This document shows positions 7,494 through 14,645 of a DNA stretch of 23,398 nucleotides, in pieces. Source of the stretch: DATARH01 sp036264235 (GTDB taxonomy: Bacteria > Pseudomonadota > Alphaproteobacteria > ATCC43930 > CGMCC-115725); contig DATARH010000106.1 in the NCBI GenBank assembly GCA_036264235.1, positions 1-23,398 of the forward strand, read 5' to 3'. The translations under genes were made by a program, and so were the position numbers. Under the pieces are notes generated by a model, which worked only from the letters and a program-made list of their open reading frames with translations, ran no database searches and was not told the DNA's origin. How positions within the stretch are numbered: the stretch's first letter is position 1; each line of letters begins with the position of its first letter.

Positions 7494-7796
7494 ATGCGTG
7501 TTCTGTTCGGTGCGGCTTTGATGGCGGCAGCCGTGATCGCTGCGCCTTCTGTGAATGCGGAAAATGTCGATCTTTCAACGATCACCTGCAAGCAATTCGG
7601 CAGCTTGAGCAAAGATAACATCGCCGTCTACATCACCTGGCTGGACGGCTACTACAAGGAAGAGAGCGACCCGCCGGTGATCGACTTCGATTCGTTCCAG
7701 AAGAACAGCCAGGCGCTGGGCGAATATTGTGGCAAGCACCCCGACGAGGGGCTGATCACTGCGGCGGATCAGAGCTTCGGCAAGAAGAAGAAGTAA
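7494..7796 (+). CDS. HdeA/HdeB-family periplasmic protein
   Basis: A 100-residue exported protein. Residues 1-22 are a signal peptide with a likely cut after SVNA. The mature part, DLSTITCKQFGSLSKDNIAV then a WLDGYY segment, matches the HdeA/HdeB family pattern. C32 and C79 would form the single disulfide typical of HdeA. The tail ends in four lysines. A GGGGAG site precedes the ATG. HdeA proteins are periplasmic acid-stress chaperones in enteric bacteria; alphaproteobacterial homologues are common but less studied. The gene lies alone on the plus strand between two minus-strand catabolic genes, and its last 41 bases overlap the 3' end of the CoA-transferase gene. Confidence 0.82.
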   Translation: MRVLFGAALMAAAVIAAPSVNAENVDLSTITCKQFGSLSKDNIAVYITWLDGYYKEESDPPVIDFDSFQKNSQALGEYCGKHPDEGLITAADQSFGKKKK

Positions 7797-8958
7797 TCTC
7801 TGTAATCTCGGCGCCGCTGTAGCCGAGCTCGGCCAGGATCGCTTGCGTGTGCTCGCCGAGCCGCGGCGGCGGCAGGCGAATGCCGGCCGGGCTCGCCGAG
7901 AAATCGACCGGATACGGCATCGTCACGCACGGCCCTTCGCTCGGGTGCTCGTAGCGATGGAAGAAGCCGCTGTCGTTGAGCCTGGGATCGGCGACGACGG
8001 CCTGCATGTCCTTGACCACGCCGTTCGGCACGTCGGCGGCGTCGAGGCGCTCCTGCCATTCGGCCGTGCCGCGCGTCCGCATTCGCTCGCCGACGATGGT
8101 GTACAGCGCGTCGATATTGGCGGTGCGGGCCGGGATCGAACAAAAGCGCGGATCGTCGATCAGCTCCGGCAGGTCGATCGCGCCGAACAGACTGCGCCAT
8201 TGCCGGTCGGTGGTCGCCAACAGGCAGATGTGACCGTCGGCGGTCGGGTAGGGGCGGCGCCACGGCGACAACATGCGCGGATAGCCGAGCCCCTTTTCCG
8301 GCTCGCCGAAGACGCCGTGCCCCAGATGGTCGACCATGTTGAAGGCGACCATCGTCTCCAGCATCGGTACATGGATTTCCTGGCCCTCGCCGGTCCGCTC
8401 GCGATGGAACAGCGCCATCCCGACCGATGAGGCCAGCACATAGCCCGAGATCTTGTCGCACATCACCATCGGCAGATAGCGCGGCTCGCCATCCGGCCCG
8501 GCATTGAGCGCCGCGAGGCCGCTCTCGCCCTGGATCACGTCGTCAAACGCGGCGCGGTCCCGCTCCGGCCCGTCCTTGCGGTAGCCGCTGGCGGCCGCAT
8601 AGACGATGCGCGGGTTGCGCCCGCTGACCGCGGCGTAATCGATGCCGAGCCGTTCGGCCGCGCCCGGCCGCATGTTGTGGACCAGCACGTCGGCGGTCTC
8701 GGCCAACCGCAGCAACGCTTCGCGCGCCGTCGGCCGCTTGAGGTCGAGCACGAGGCTCTTCTTGTTGCGGTTGAGGTTGAGGAAATAGGCGGCCATGCCT
8801 GGATGCCGCGCCGGCCCGATGCCGCGCATCATCTCGCCCTCGGGCGGCTCGACCTTGATCACCTCGGCCCCGAGATCGCCGAGGATCTGGGTCGCGACCG
8901 GCCCCAGCACCGCCGCGGTCAAATCGATGACCCGGATCCCCGCCAGCGCTCCCGACAT
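7756..8958 (-). CDS. Class III CoA-transferase (CaiB/BaiF family)
   Basis: A 400-residue protein covering the full family length. The start MSGALAGIRVIDLTA was chosen because the family begins there and a GGGAGA site lies upstream; the 36 codons before it are not family-like. D168 in VMCDKISGY is the expected aspartate that carries the acyl/CoA intermediate. Other marks are GDLGAEVIKVEPPEGE (27-42), NLNRNKKSLVLDLK (61-74) and LGEHTQAILAELGY near the end. It transfers CoA between carboxylic acids; the acids are not identifiable. The C-terminal tail of about 16 residues after LGYSGAEI extends into the hdeA-like gene on the other strand. It may activate substrates for the thiolase/DUF35/aldolase operon, but HdeA separates them and co-transcription is not shown. 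Confidence 0.88.
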   Translation of the reverse strand: MSGALAGIRVIDLTAAVLGPVATQILGDLGAEVIKVEPPEGEMMRGIGPARHPGMAAYFLNLNRNKKSLVLDLKRPTAREALLRLAETADVLVHNMRPGAAERLGIDYAAVSGRNPRIVYAAASGYRKDGPERDRAAFDDVIQGESGLAALNAGPDGEPRYLPMVMCDKISGYVLASSVGMALFHRERTGEGQEIHVPMLETMVAFNMVDHLGHGVFGEPEKGLGYPRMLSPWRRPYPTADGHICLLATTDRQWRSLFGAIDLPELIDDPRFCSIPARTANIDALYTIVGERMRTRGTAEWQERLDAADVPNGVVKDMQAVVADPRLNDSGFFHRYEHPSEGPCVTMPYPVDFSASPAGIRLPPPRLGEHTQAILAELGYSGAEITEITSSSCRSSDPPQ

Positions 8959-9025
8959 ATTTGTCTCCCGAAATTCGGCCGGCACCCGTAGCATCGTCGC
9001 CGTCCCGCGACCATGGAGAAAGCGG

Positions 9026-9481
9026 TTGATCGAGCCACCCCGCCCCGACGATCTCGATCGCGTCAAGGCTTGGTTCCGGCGTCTGTCGGAGCATGTCCGG
9101 GCCGTCGATTTCGCCGGCGCCTACCCGCTCTTCGCCGACGACATGATTGCCTTCGGCACCTTCGAGAATTTCGTCACCGGACGCGAGGCGGCCGAGCAGG
9201 CGCAATGGCGCAGTGTCTGGCCGGTTACCACCGGGTTCCGTTATCGCGAGGACGACATCCGCGCGATCGTCTCGCCCGACCGGTTGACCGCGATCGGCAT
9301 GGGCGTGTTCGACTCGACCGGCTACGGCGAGGATGGCAGCCCATATGACCGGCCGGGCCGCACCACGGTGGCGCTATCGCGGTGCGGGGTCGGTGAGGAT
9401 TGGGTCGCGGTGCACACGCATATGTCGCTGTTCCGCGACGTGCCGAGCCGCTCCTTCGGCACGGGCGCCGCCCGCCGTTAG
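9026..9481 (+). CDS. NTF2-like (SnoaL/DUF4440-type) protein with TTG start
   Basis: A 151-residue cytoplasmic protein. No ATG is available in frame between the divergent CoA-transferase start and the conserved region. The TTG at 9026 is preceded by GGAG seven bases away and gives a product beginning IEPPRPDDLDRVKAWF. The pattern of an N-terminal helix, FAGAYPLFADDMIAFGT (29-45), and the final strand WVAVHTHMSLFR (126-137) is typical of the SnoaL-like branch of the NTF2 superfamily. Some members are small isomerases or hydrolases and others only bind ligands, so no reaction is assigned. It is divergent from the CoA-transferase gene across only 67 bp, which also holds the near-palindrome CCGAA-A-TTCGG at 8968-8978. 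Confidence 0.72.
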   Translation: MIEPPRPDDLDRVKAWFRRLSEHVRAVDFAGAYPLFADDMIAFGTFENFVTGREAAEQAQWRSVWPVTTGFRYREDDIRAIVSPDRLTAIGMGVFDSTGYGEDGSPYDRPGRTTVALSRCGVGEDWVAVHTHMSLFRDVPSRSFGTGAARR

Positions 9482-9487
9482 GGCGCG

Positions 9488-9514
9488 TTGTCTCCCCGGC
9501 CGGCTGCGTATAAT
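9488..9514 (+). promoter_or_regulatory. Sigma-70-like promoter for the secreted Tudor-like protein
   Basis: TTGTCT (9488-9493), 15 bases and a perfect TATAAT (9509-9514) end 27 bases before the ATG. A consensus -10 is rare in DNA this GC-rich, which supports it. The spacer is two bases short of optimum. CCGGCC and GGCCGG flank the -10 as a 6-bp inverted repeat, possibly an operator. Confidence 0.45.
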
Positions 9515-9541
9515 TTGGCCGGAGCTAGCACTCTGGGGGTA

Positions 9542-10870
9542 ATGATGTTGTCACGCATCTTGGCGGCCGGCGCGCTTCTGTTGCTGCTGGTCCCGGTCGG
9601 GGCGAAGGCCGATGGGCTCGACCGGTTCAACACGCTGGTGAAGCCGAAGGTCAAGCATGACGGCCTTGTCTATAAGAACGCGAAGGCGCTCGGCGACAGC
9701 GGTTTTGTGCTCGAGGATGTGACAGTGAAACCGGCGCCGGAGGACGCCGCGAAGGTGGAGCCGGTGCACATCAAGCGGGTGACCGTCGAGGACCTCGATT
9801 TCGCCTCGATCGAGAAGGGTGTCTCTCCCAATTTTGCGCGGGTCCGCGCCGAGGGCATCGTCATCGAGGGCAAGGCTGCGGAAGGCGTCGACCTCAAGGA
9901 AATGGCCGGCATCGACAAGGTGACGGCCGACGCTCAGCTCGATTACCGGCTCGATCCCGACCGCAAGACGCTGACCTTGAACCGCCTCGAATTCGACGTG
10001 AACGGCCTCGGCCGGTTCGAGCTGACGATGATCCTCGACGGCGTCAGCCCGGAAGCGGCGGGACAGCCGAGCGACGCGATGGACAAGGCGACGTTGCGCA
10101 CCGCGAGCTTCGTCTATGAAGACCATTCGTTGCTGTCGAAAATCGTGCCGGCGGCGGCCAAGTTGCAGGGCATCGACCCGACCGCCGCGGTCGGCATGGC
10201 CAAGGGCATACTCGACGGGCTGAAGACCGGGCAGGGACCGGATGCCCAGGCGATCCTCGATGCCGCCGCCGCCTATGTCGCCGATTACAAGCAGCCGAAG
10301 GGAGCGCTGCGCGTCACCCTGAACCCGCCGAACAAGGCGTCGGCAGCCTCGGTCAGCGACATCAAGACCGCCGACGACGCGATCAAATCCCTAGGCATCG
10401 TCGTCAGCTACGCCGGTGCCGGCGCGGCGCCGGCCGCCGCGGCGCCCGGGCCTGCGGCCGCCGCGGCTGCCGCGGCAGCGGCTTCGAAGGCGTCTGCCGT
10501 CGCCACGCCGGCCAAGGACGGTTGCGAGCCGGGCGGGCGCCTGTTCGTCTACCATGACGATGCATGGTGGGCGGCGACCGCCCGCGACGCCGCGAAATCC
10601 GGCGGCCAGTGCATCACCCGCATCGAGGGCGAGAGCGAGGATGTGGTCATCGAGCGCGACAAGACGATGGCTTGGTCGATCGACGGCCCCGGCAGCGCGG
10701 TCAGCAAATGCAAGGCCGGCGCCAAGGTCCTTGTCCTTTACAAGGACGGCGGCTGGTATCCTGCCCAGATTACCGAGAAGGCCTATGCCGAGGGCCAGTG
10801 CCCGGTGAAATACGAGACCGACGACGACGAGGCGAAGGTCGAGCTGAAGAAGATCCGCAGCTTGAACTGA
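9542..10870 (+). CDS. Secreted protein with C-terminal tandem Tudor/SH3-like modules
   Basis: A 442-residue exported protein of unknown function. The ATG at 9542 (or the next codon, 9545) follows a GGGGG site and gives a clean signal peptide ending VGAKA-D at residue 23. Residues about 24-290 form a beta-rich domain I do not recognise. Residues 291-320 are a low-complexity Ala/Pro linker. Two short similar modules follow: about 328-382 (C328, C357; RLFVYHDDAWWAA) and 390-442 (C390, C420; KVLVLYKDGGWYPAQI). Both share a basic shape of V-x-V-Y-x-D-x-x-W-x-A, then GGQC or EGQC about 15 residues on, an acidic stretch, and, in the second, a K-K-I-R end. This looks like agenet/Tudor-like SH3 barrels, each with a possible disulfide. 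It lies in line with the NTF2-like gene but has its own promoter candidate. Confidence 0.75.
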   Translation: MMLSRILAAGALLLLLVPVGAKADGLDRFNTLVKPKVKHDGLVYKNAKALGDSGFVLEDVTVKPAPEDAAKVEPVHIKRVTVEDLDFASIEKGVSPNFARVRAEGIVIEGKAAEGVDLKEMAGIDKVTADAQLDYRLDPDRKTLTLNRLEFDVNGLGRFELTMILDGVSPEAAGQPSDAMDKATLRTASFVYEDHSLLSKIVPAAAKLQGIDPTAAVGMAKGILDGLKTGQGPDAQAILDAAAAYVADYKQPKGALRVTLNPPNKASAASVSDIKTADDAIKSLGIVVSYAGAGAAPAAAAPGPAAAAAAAAAASKASAVATPAKDGCEPGGRLFVYHDDAWWAATARDAAKSGGQCITRIEGESEDVVIERDKTMAWSIDGPGSAVSKCKAGAKVLVLYKDGGWYPAQITEKAYAEGQCPVKYETDDDEAKVELKKIRSLN

Positions 10871-10873
10871 CCC

Positions 10874-10894
10874 GGGCGCATCGCCCATGCGCCC
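10874..10894 (+). terminator. Hairpin after the secreted Tudor-like protein gene
   Basis: GGGCGCAT and ATGCGCCC form a perfect 8-bp stem with a 5-base loop, 4 bases after the stop codon. No T-run follows. It probably marks the end of this unit before the oxygenase-nitrile hydratase operon. Confidence 0.45.
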
Positions 10895-10971
10895 GCCCGC
10901 CAGGCGCGAGTAAGCACGCGCCGAACGGGGTGCCTTGCCGGCCGCTGGTGAACCAAGGTCCGGAGCCGCAA

Positions 10972-11964
10972 ATGAGCGTGATCCCGGTTATCGATGTCGC
11001 CGACACCCTCGCCGGCCGTCCCGGTGCGCTGGCCCGCGCCGCCCGCGAGGTGCAGGAGGCGCTGACCACTGTCGGCTTTTTCGTGCTGACCGGCCATGAT
11101 GTGCCGCCGCCGCTGATCGCCCGCACCTTCGACGCGGCGCGCCGCTTTCACCAATTGCCGATGCCGGCGAAGCTGGCGCTCAAACTTAACGAGCACATCA
11201 ACGGCTATATGGTGATGGGCCGCTATGCGGTCCGCACCTCCGACCTCAACGACAACACCGAGGGCGATCTCAACGAGGCATTCTTCGTCAAGCGCGAGCG
11301 GCCGCCCGACGACCCGCTGCGCCGCTCCGGCCGCCGCTTTGTCGGCCCGAACCAATGGCCGGCAGAGGCCACGCTGCCCGGCTTCCGCGCCCATGTGCTC
11401 GAATACACCGATGCGATGGACGCCTTCGCCCGCCGATTCCTGCCGGTAGTCGCCGCCGCGCTCGACCTGCCGCCCGATTGGTTCGACCAGGCCTTCACCG
11501 ACAGCCAGTTCACCTTCCGGCTGTCGCACTATCCGCCAGTGAAGGCGGAGCCGAACCAGTTCGGCATCGCGCCGCACACCGACAGCAACTTCATGACCTT
11601 CCTGGCGCAGACCGAGGTGCCCGGCCTGCAGATCCGCCTGCCGCCAAATGGATCCAATGGCGGCGACTGGGTCGATGTGCCCTATGTGCCGAATTCGTTC
11701 GCGGTCAATTCCGGCGACATGCTGCACCGCTGGAGCAATGCCCGCCTCAAATCGACGCCGCACCGCGCCCTGCCGCCGATTGGCCGCGACCGCTATGCGA
11801 TTCCATTCTTCCTGGGGCCGCGCTTCGACCAGGTGATCGAATGCCTGCCGAGCTGCGCCGGCCCCGGCAACCCGCCGCGCTGGCCGCCGATCACCTACGC
11901 CGACTGGCAGGCCTATTGGTACGACGCCAATTACGACCCGAAGCACCAGCGCGACGTCGCCTGA
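10972..11964 (+). CDS. Isopenicillin-N-synthase-like Fe(II)/2-oxoglutarate oxygenase
   Basis: A 330-residue non-haem iron oxygenase. The ATG follows a CGGAG site. Residues about 1-110 are the DIOX_N-like region (SVIPVIDVADTL, GFFVLTGHDV). The 2OG-Fe(II) jelly roll has metal ligands H202 and D204 (APHTDSNFMT) and H264 (STPHRALPP). R274 in DRYAIPFFLGP takes the position of the arginine that binds the 2-oxoglutarate carboxylate. Members hydroxylate, desaturate, cyclise or cleave small molecules. The stop is 14 bp before nitrile hydratase alpha, so the enzyme is likely part of the same operon and may act on the nitrile, its precursor or its amide. The substrate is unknown. Confidence 0.88.
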   Translation: MSVIPVIDVADTLAGRPGALARAAREVQEALTTVGFFVLTGHDVPPPLIARTFDAARRFHQLPMPAKLALKLNEHINGYMVMGRYAVRTSDLNDNTEGDLNEAFFVKRERPPDDPLRRSGRRFVGPNQWPAEATLPGFRAHVLEYTDAMDAFARRFLPVVAAALDLPPDWFDQAFTDSQFTFRLSHYPPVKAEPNQFGIAPHTDSNFMTFLAQTEVPGLQIRLPPNGSNGGDWVDVPYVPNSFAVNSGDMLHRWSNARLKSTPHRALPPIGRDRYAIPFFLGPRFDQVIECLPSCAGPGNPPRWPPITYADWQAYWYDANYDPKHQRDVA

Positions 11965-11978
11965 ATCAGGAGACCTCC

Positions 11979-12617
11979 ATGTCCCGCCCCGATGACCATT
12001 CTCACGGCCACGATCACGGCTCGGAGCTGTCGGATGTGCAGTTGCGGGTGCGCGCGCTCGAAACGATCCTGACCGAGAAGGGCTATGTCGATCCGGCGGC
12101 GCTCGACCAGATCGTCGAGACCGCCGAGACCCGCATCGGCCCGCATATCGGCGCCCGCATCGTCGCCCGCGCCTGGGCCGACCACGACTTCAAAAAACGC
12201 CTGCTCGACGACGCGACCGCCGCGGCGAATACGCCCGGCGAGGGTGACACCCTCGCCTCCGCGCATCTGATCGCGCTCGAGAACACCGACAAGGTGCACA
12301 ACCTCGTCGTCTGCACGCTGTGTTCCTGCTACCCGTGGTCGGTGCTGGGCCTGCCGCCGGTCTGGTACAAATCGGCGCCGTTCCGCTCGCGCGCGGTGAT
12401 CGAGCCGCGCAGCGTGCTGGCCGATTTTGGCGTCACCCTGCCGCCCGACACCGAGATCCGCATCTGGGACTCGACCGCCGAGACCCGTTTCCTGGTGCTG
12501 CCGCAGCGCCCGAGCGGCACCGAGGGCTGGAGCGAGGACCGCCTCGCGACCCTCGTCACTCGCGACAGCATGGTCGGCACCGGCCTCGCCAAGCGGCCGG
12601 ACGAGGTCGGCGCATGA
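11979..12617 (+). CDS. nthA: Cobalt-type nitrile hydratase alpha subunit
   Basis: A 212-residue subunit of nitrile hydratase, which hydrates nitriles to amides in the cytoplasm. The metal-claw motif VCTLCSCYPW has C112, C115, S116 and C117 as ligands. Thr at 113, rather than Ser, is the mark of the cobalt form. WYKSAPFRSRAVIEPR follows as expected. The ATG has an AGGAG site. The N-terminus carries alternating histidines (H7, H9, H11, H13), a likely metal-binding tail. Its TGA overlaps the beta ATG by ATGA, fitting equal synthesis of the two subunits. Thiocyanate hydrolase gamma is related, but the separate full-length beta gene favours nitrile hydratase. Confidence 0.95.
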   Translation: MSRPDDHSHGHDHGSELSDVQLRVRALETILTEKGYVDPAALDQIVETAETRIGPHIGARIVARAWADHDFKKRLLDDATAAANTPGEGDTLASAHLIALENTDKVHNLVVCTLCSCYPWSVLGLPPVWYKSAPFRSRAVIEPRSVLADFGVTLPPDTEIRIWDSTAETRFLVLPQRPSGTEGWSEDRLATLVTRDSMVGTGLAKRPDEVGA

Positions 12618-13270
12618 CCAATTCGATCCACGATATGGGCGGCACGCACGGCTTCGGCCCGGTGGTGCCGGAGCCGAACGAGCCGGTGTTCCACGAGCCG
12701 TGGGAGGGCCGGGTGCTGGCGCTGCAGCGGGCGATGGGCGTCGCCGGGTTGTGGACGATCGACGGCGGCCGCGCCTCGCTGGAAACCCTGCCGCCGCTGA
12801 CCTATCTCGCCGCCTCCTATTACCAGCGCTGGTTTCTCGGCCTCGAACGCCGCCTCCTCGCGCATGGCCTCGTCGGCGAGGACGAGATCGCCGCCGGCCG
12901 CTCGTTGCGCCCCGGCCGTCGCCTCAACCGCAAGCTCACGGTCGAGGACGCCAAGGCGATGCGCGGCGGGCATTTCGAGCGGCCGGCCTCCGCGCCCGCG
13001 AAATTCGCGGTCGGCGACCCGGTGCGCACCCGAAACAACCACCCGAAGACCCACACCAGGCTGCCGCCCTATGCCCGCGGCAAGCTCGGCACGATCGAGG
13101 CGATCCGCGGCTGTCACGTCTATCCCGACACCGCGGCGATCGGCGAGGGCGACCACCCGCAATGGCTCTACACGGTGGTCTTCACCGGTCGTGAATTGTG
13201 GGGCGACGACGCCGACCCGACGACCAAGGTGTCGATCGAGGCTTTCGAGCCATATCTCTCGGCGCCGTGA
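12614..13270 (+). CDS. nthB: Nitrile hydratase beta subunit
   Basis: A 218-residue partner of the alpha subunit, of normal length. The N-terminus SIHDMGGTHGFGPV is the family hallmark and wraps around alpha in known structures. The C-terminal SH3-like part contains RTRNNHPKTHTRLPPYARGK and WLYTVVFTGRELWG, both conserved. The start overlaps the alpha stop (ATGA) and the stop overlaps the GTG of the accessory gene (GTGA), so all three are translationally coupled. Confidence 0.95.
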   Translation: MTNSIHDMGGTHGFGPVVPEPNEPVFHEPWEGRVLALQRAMGVAGLWTIDGGRASLETLPPLTYLAASYYQRWFLGLERRLLAHGLVGEDEIAAGRSLRPGRRLNRKLTVEDAKAMRGGHFERPASAPAKFAVGDPVRTRNNHPKTHTRLPPYARGKLGTIEAIRGCHVYPDTAAIGEGDHPQWLYTVVFTGRELWGDDADPTTKVSIEAFEPYLSAP

Positions 13271-13638
13271 CTGCCGAAAAACTCGATGTTCCGGTCCCCG
13301 GCCTGCCGACCGGCCCGGACGGGCCGGTCTTCCGCGAACCCTGGGAGGCGCAGGCCTTCGCGCTGACCGTCGCGCTGCACAAGCAGGGCCTTTTTACCTG
13401 GCCGGAATGGACCCAAACCCTGGCCGAGGAGATCGCCCGCGCCCAGAAATCGGGAGACCCCGACCGCGGCGACACCTATTACCGGCACTGGCTCGCCGCC
13501 CTCGAACGCCTCGTCGCCGAGAAGCGCATTGCCGACCCGGCGACCCTCGCCCGCTATCGCGACGCCTGGGACCGCGCCGCCGACCGCACCCCGCATGGCG
13601 AGCCGATCGTCCTGCGCGACGAGGATTTCCAAGAATAG
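13267..13638 (+). CDS. Nitrile hydratase accessory protein (metallochaperone)
   Basis: A 123-residue protein of the nitrile hydratase accessory family, similar to the N-terminal part of the beta subunit. The GTG start overlaps the beta stop; the open frame extends 69 bases further upstream, inside beta, but the conserved part begins only after the GTG. Typical segments are GPVFREPWEAQAFALTVALH, GLFTWPEWTQTLAEEI and YYRHWLAALERLVAEKRI. In cobalt systems this type of protein delivers the metal to alpha, in some cases by swapping subunits. It has no cysteine, so any metal contact would come through alpha. It is the last gene of the operon. Confidence 0.9.
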   Translation: MTAEKLDVPVPGLPTGPDGPVFREPWEAQAFALTVALHKQGLFTWPEWTQTLAEEIARAQKSGDPDRGDTYYRHWLAALERLVAEKRIADPATLARYRDAWDRAADRTPHGEPIVLRDEDFQE

Positions 13639-13850
13639 ACCTCACCAACGCCGCAGGTCGGGACCCACGGCTCTGCTGCTCCGGCCGCATCGGCGTGTTT
13701 CGGTTTACTTCGCGGGACGGCTGCGAGAGTTTTCCCAAGCTGGGCCGAGGCCAAAGGCCTGCTCGCGAGCCGAGCAGAAGCTGAAACGAAAAGGCTCCTG
13801 CCGGTCAGAGCGAGGTTCGGCAGGACGCGGAGTCCAGGGAGGGGGCCATC
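13639..13850. repeat. Hairpin-rich non-coding spacer after the nitrile hydratase operon
   Basis: This 212-bp spacer contains at least three close stem-loops. AGGCC-AAA-GGCCT lies at 13748-13760. CTGCTCG/CGAGCAG with a 5-base loop lies at 13759-13777. CCTGCCG/CGGCAGG with a 14-base loop lies at 13797-13824. The second may end nitrile hydratase transcription. The density of hairpins resembles dispersed intergenic repeats, but no second copy of the whole stretch is in this window. The last bases include an AGGGAGGGGG ribosome site for the next gene. Confidence 0.45.
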
Positions 13851-14171
13851 ATGGCGACTGACGAAGAACTGGAGCGCGCGTTCGGCGTGCCGCGACCGCC
13901 CTCGCGCGAACATCACATTACCGAGGATGAATGGCGCGGGTTGATGCACGCGCTGGACCGTATTGATCGGCGGGTCGGCAGGCTTTGCAACTGGTCGGTG
14001 ACGGCCATAGCGTTGGCTGCGGCCTGGGGCGCTGGCGATTTTGCGATGTCCCATATCGACAAAGGGTGGGGAGCGGCGGCTATAGCCTTCGCAGCGTTCC
14101 TCGTCGTCGGCATGCTCGGCCAGCGTGACCTCGATCGGGACGCTCTGCCAGCATGGTTGCGAAGACGTTAG
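13851..14171 (+). CDS. Small two-helix membrane protein, function unknown
   Basis: A 106-residue protein I do not recognise. A very strong AGGGAGGGGG site precedes the ATG. Residues 1-45 are hydrophilic and helical, with an acidic start and a basic DRIDRRVGRL segment. Residues about 47-66 and 73-90 are transmembrane helices. The tail is short and charged, ending in RRR. The HEPN-like gene begins about 15 bases after the stop, so the two are probably co-expressed. It could be an anchor or partner for that protein, but nothing proves it. Confidence 0.72.
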   Translation: MATDEELERAFGVPRPPSREHHITEDEWRGLMHALDRIDRRVGRLCNWSVTAIALAAAWGAGDFAMSHIDKGWGAAAIAFAAFLVVGMLGQRDLDRDALPAWLRRR

Positions 14172-14186
14172 GGGGTGCCAGCTAAA

Positions 14187-14645
14187 ATGCCGAGCGATCG
14201 CTCGCTACCCATTGCGCTATTTCTTTCCGGCGGGGCCTTCTTGGACGCCGCACGGCATGCGCACCGCGCCCGCTGCGCCGGCGAACTGAAGCTGCGCTTC
14301 AACATGCCGATCTATTACCTGTACAGCCATGCCATCGAGTTGACGCTCAAGGCGTTTTTGCGTGCGCGAGGCGTCTCGGCCGCGAAGCTGAGGAATCGGG
14401 AGTTGTTCGGCCACTCCCTGCAAAAACTTTGGAACGAGTGCCTCGCGCGCGACATCATGTTGGACGCGGCTCCGTCACTCGTGATCGCGGAGGTCGTATC
14501 GCTACTCGATCCCTATGCTACGAGTTATGAGTTTCGATACATCCGCACTGGTTTTAAGACACTCCCATCGCTGCCAGACATTCGTAGCGCGGCGGAAAAC
14601 CTAGCGACCGCCGTCAAGCCAATATGTGACGCGACGGTCCGTTGA
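14187..14645 (+). CDS. HEPN-like domain protein
   Basis: A 152-residue helical protein. The segment PIYYLYSHAIELTLKAFLRA (41-60) followed by FGHSLQKLW (74-82) is the pattern of HEPN-superfamily proteins, and R71-ELFG-H76 fits the R-x4-6-H motif of HEPN ribonucleases. No nucleotidyltransferase (MNT) partner gene is adjacent; the neighbour is a two-helix membrane protein. The ATG at 14187 is preferred because GGGGG lies 11 bases upstream; a GTG at 14175 is in frame. The gene looks less GC-biased than the metabolic genes around it, which suggests recent arrival. HEPN proteins occur in toxin-antitoxin and phage-defence systems, but the family is broad and the role is not established. Confidence 0.6.
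   Translation: MPSDRSLPIALFLSGGAFLDAARHAHRARCAGELKLRFNMPIYYLYSHAIELTLKAFLRARGVSAAKLRNRELFGHSLQKLWNECLARDIMLDAAPSLVIAEVVSLLDPYATSYEFRYIRTGFKTLPSLPDIRSAAENLATAVKPICDATVR

Noticed and set aside
10428..10500. GCC/GCG-rich run in the secreted protein gene as a tandem repeat
   Set aside because: The repeat units are not regular at DNA level; it encodes an Ala/Pro linker and is best seen as low-complexity coding sequence.
10783..11946. Minus-strand 387-codon frame opposite the oxygenase
   Set aside because: The plus strand encodes a complete 2OG-Fe(II) enzyme with ligand residues in place; the opposite frame is low-complexity.
11979..13270. Thiocyanate hydrolase instead of nitrile hydratase
   Set aside because: Beta is a single full-length gene rather than split subunits, and the accessory protein is of nitrile hydratase type.
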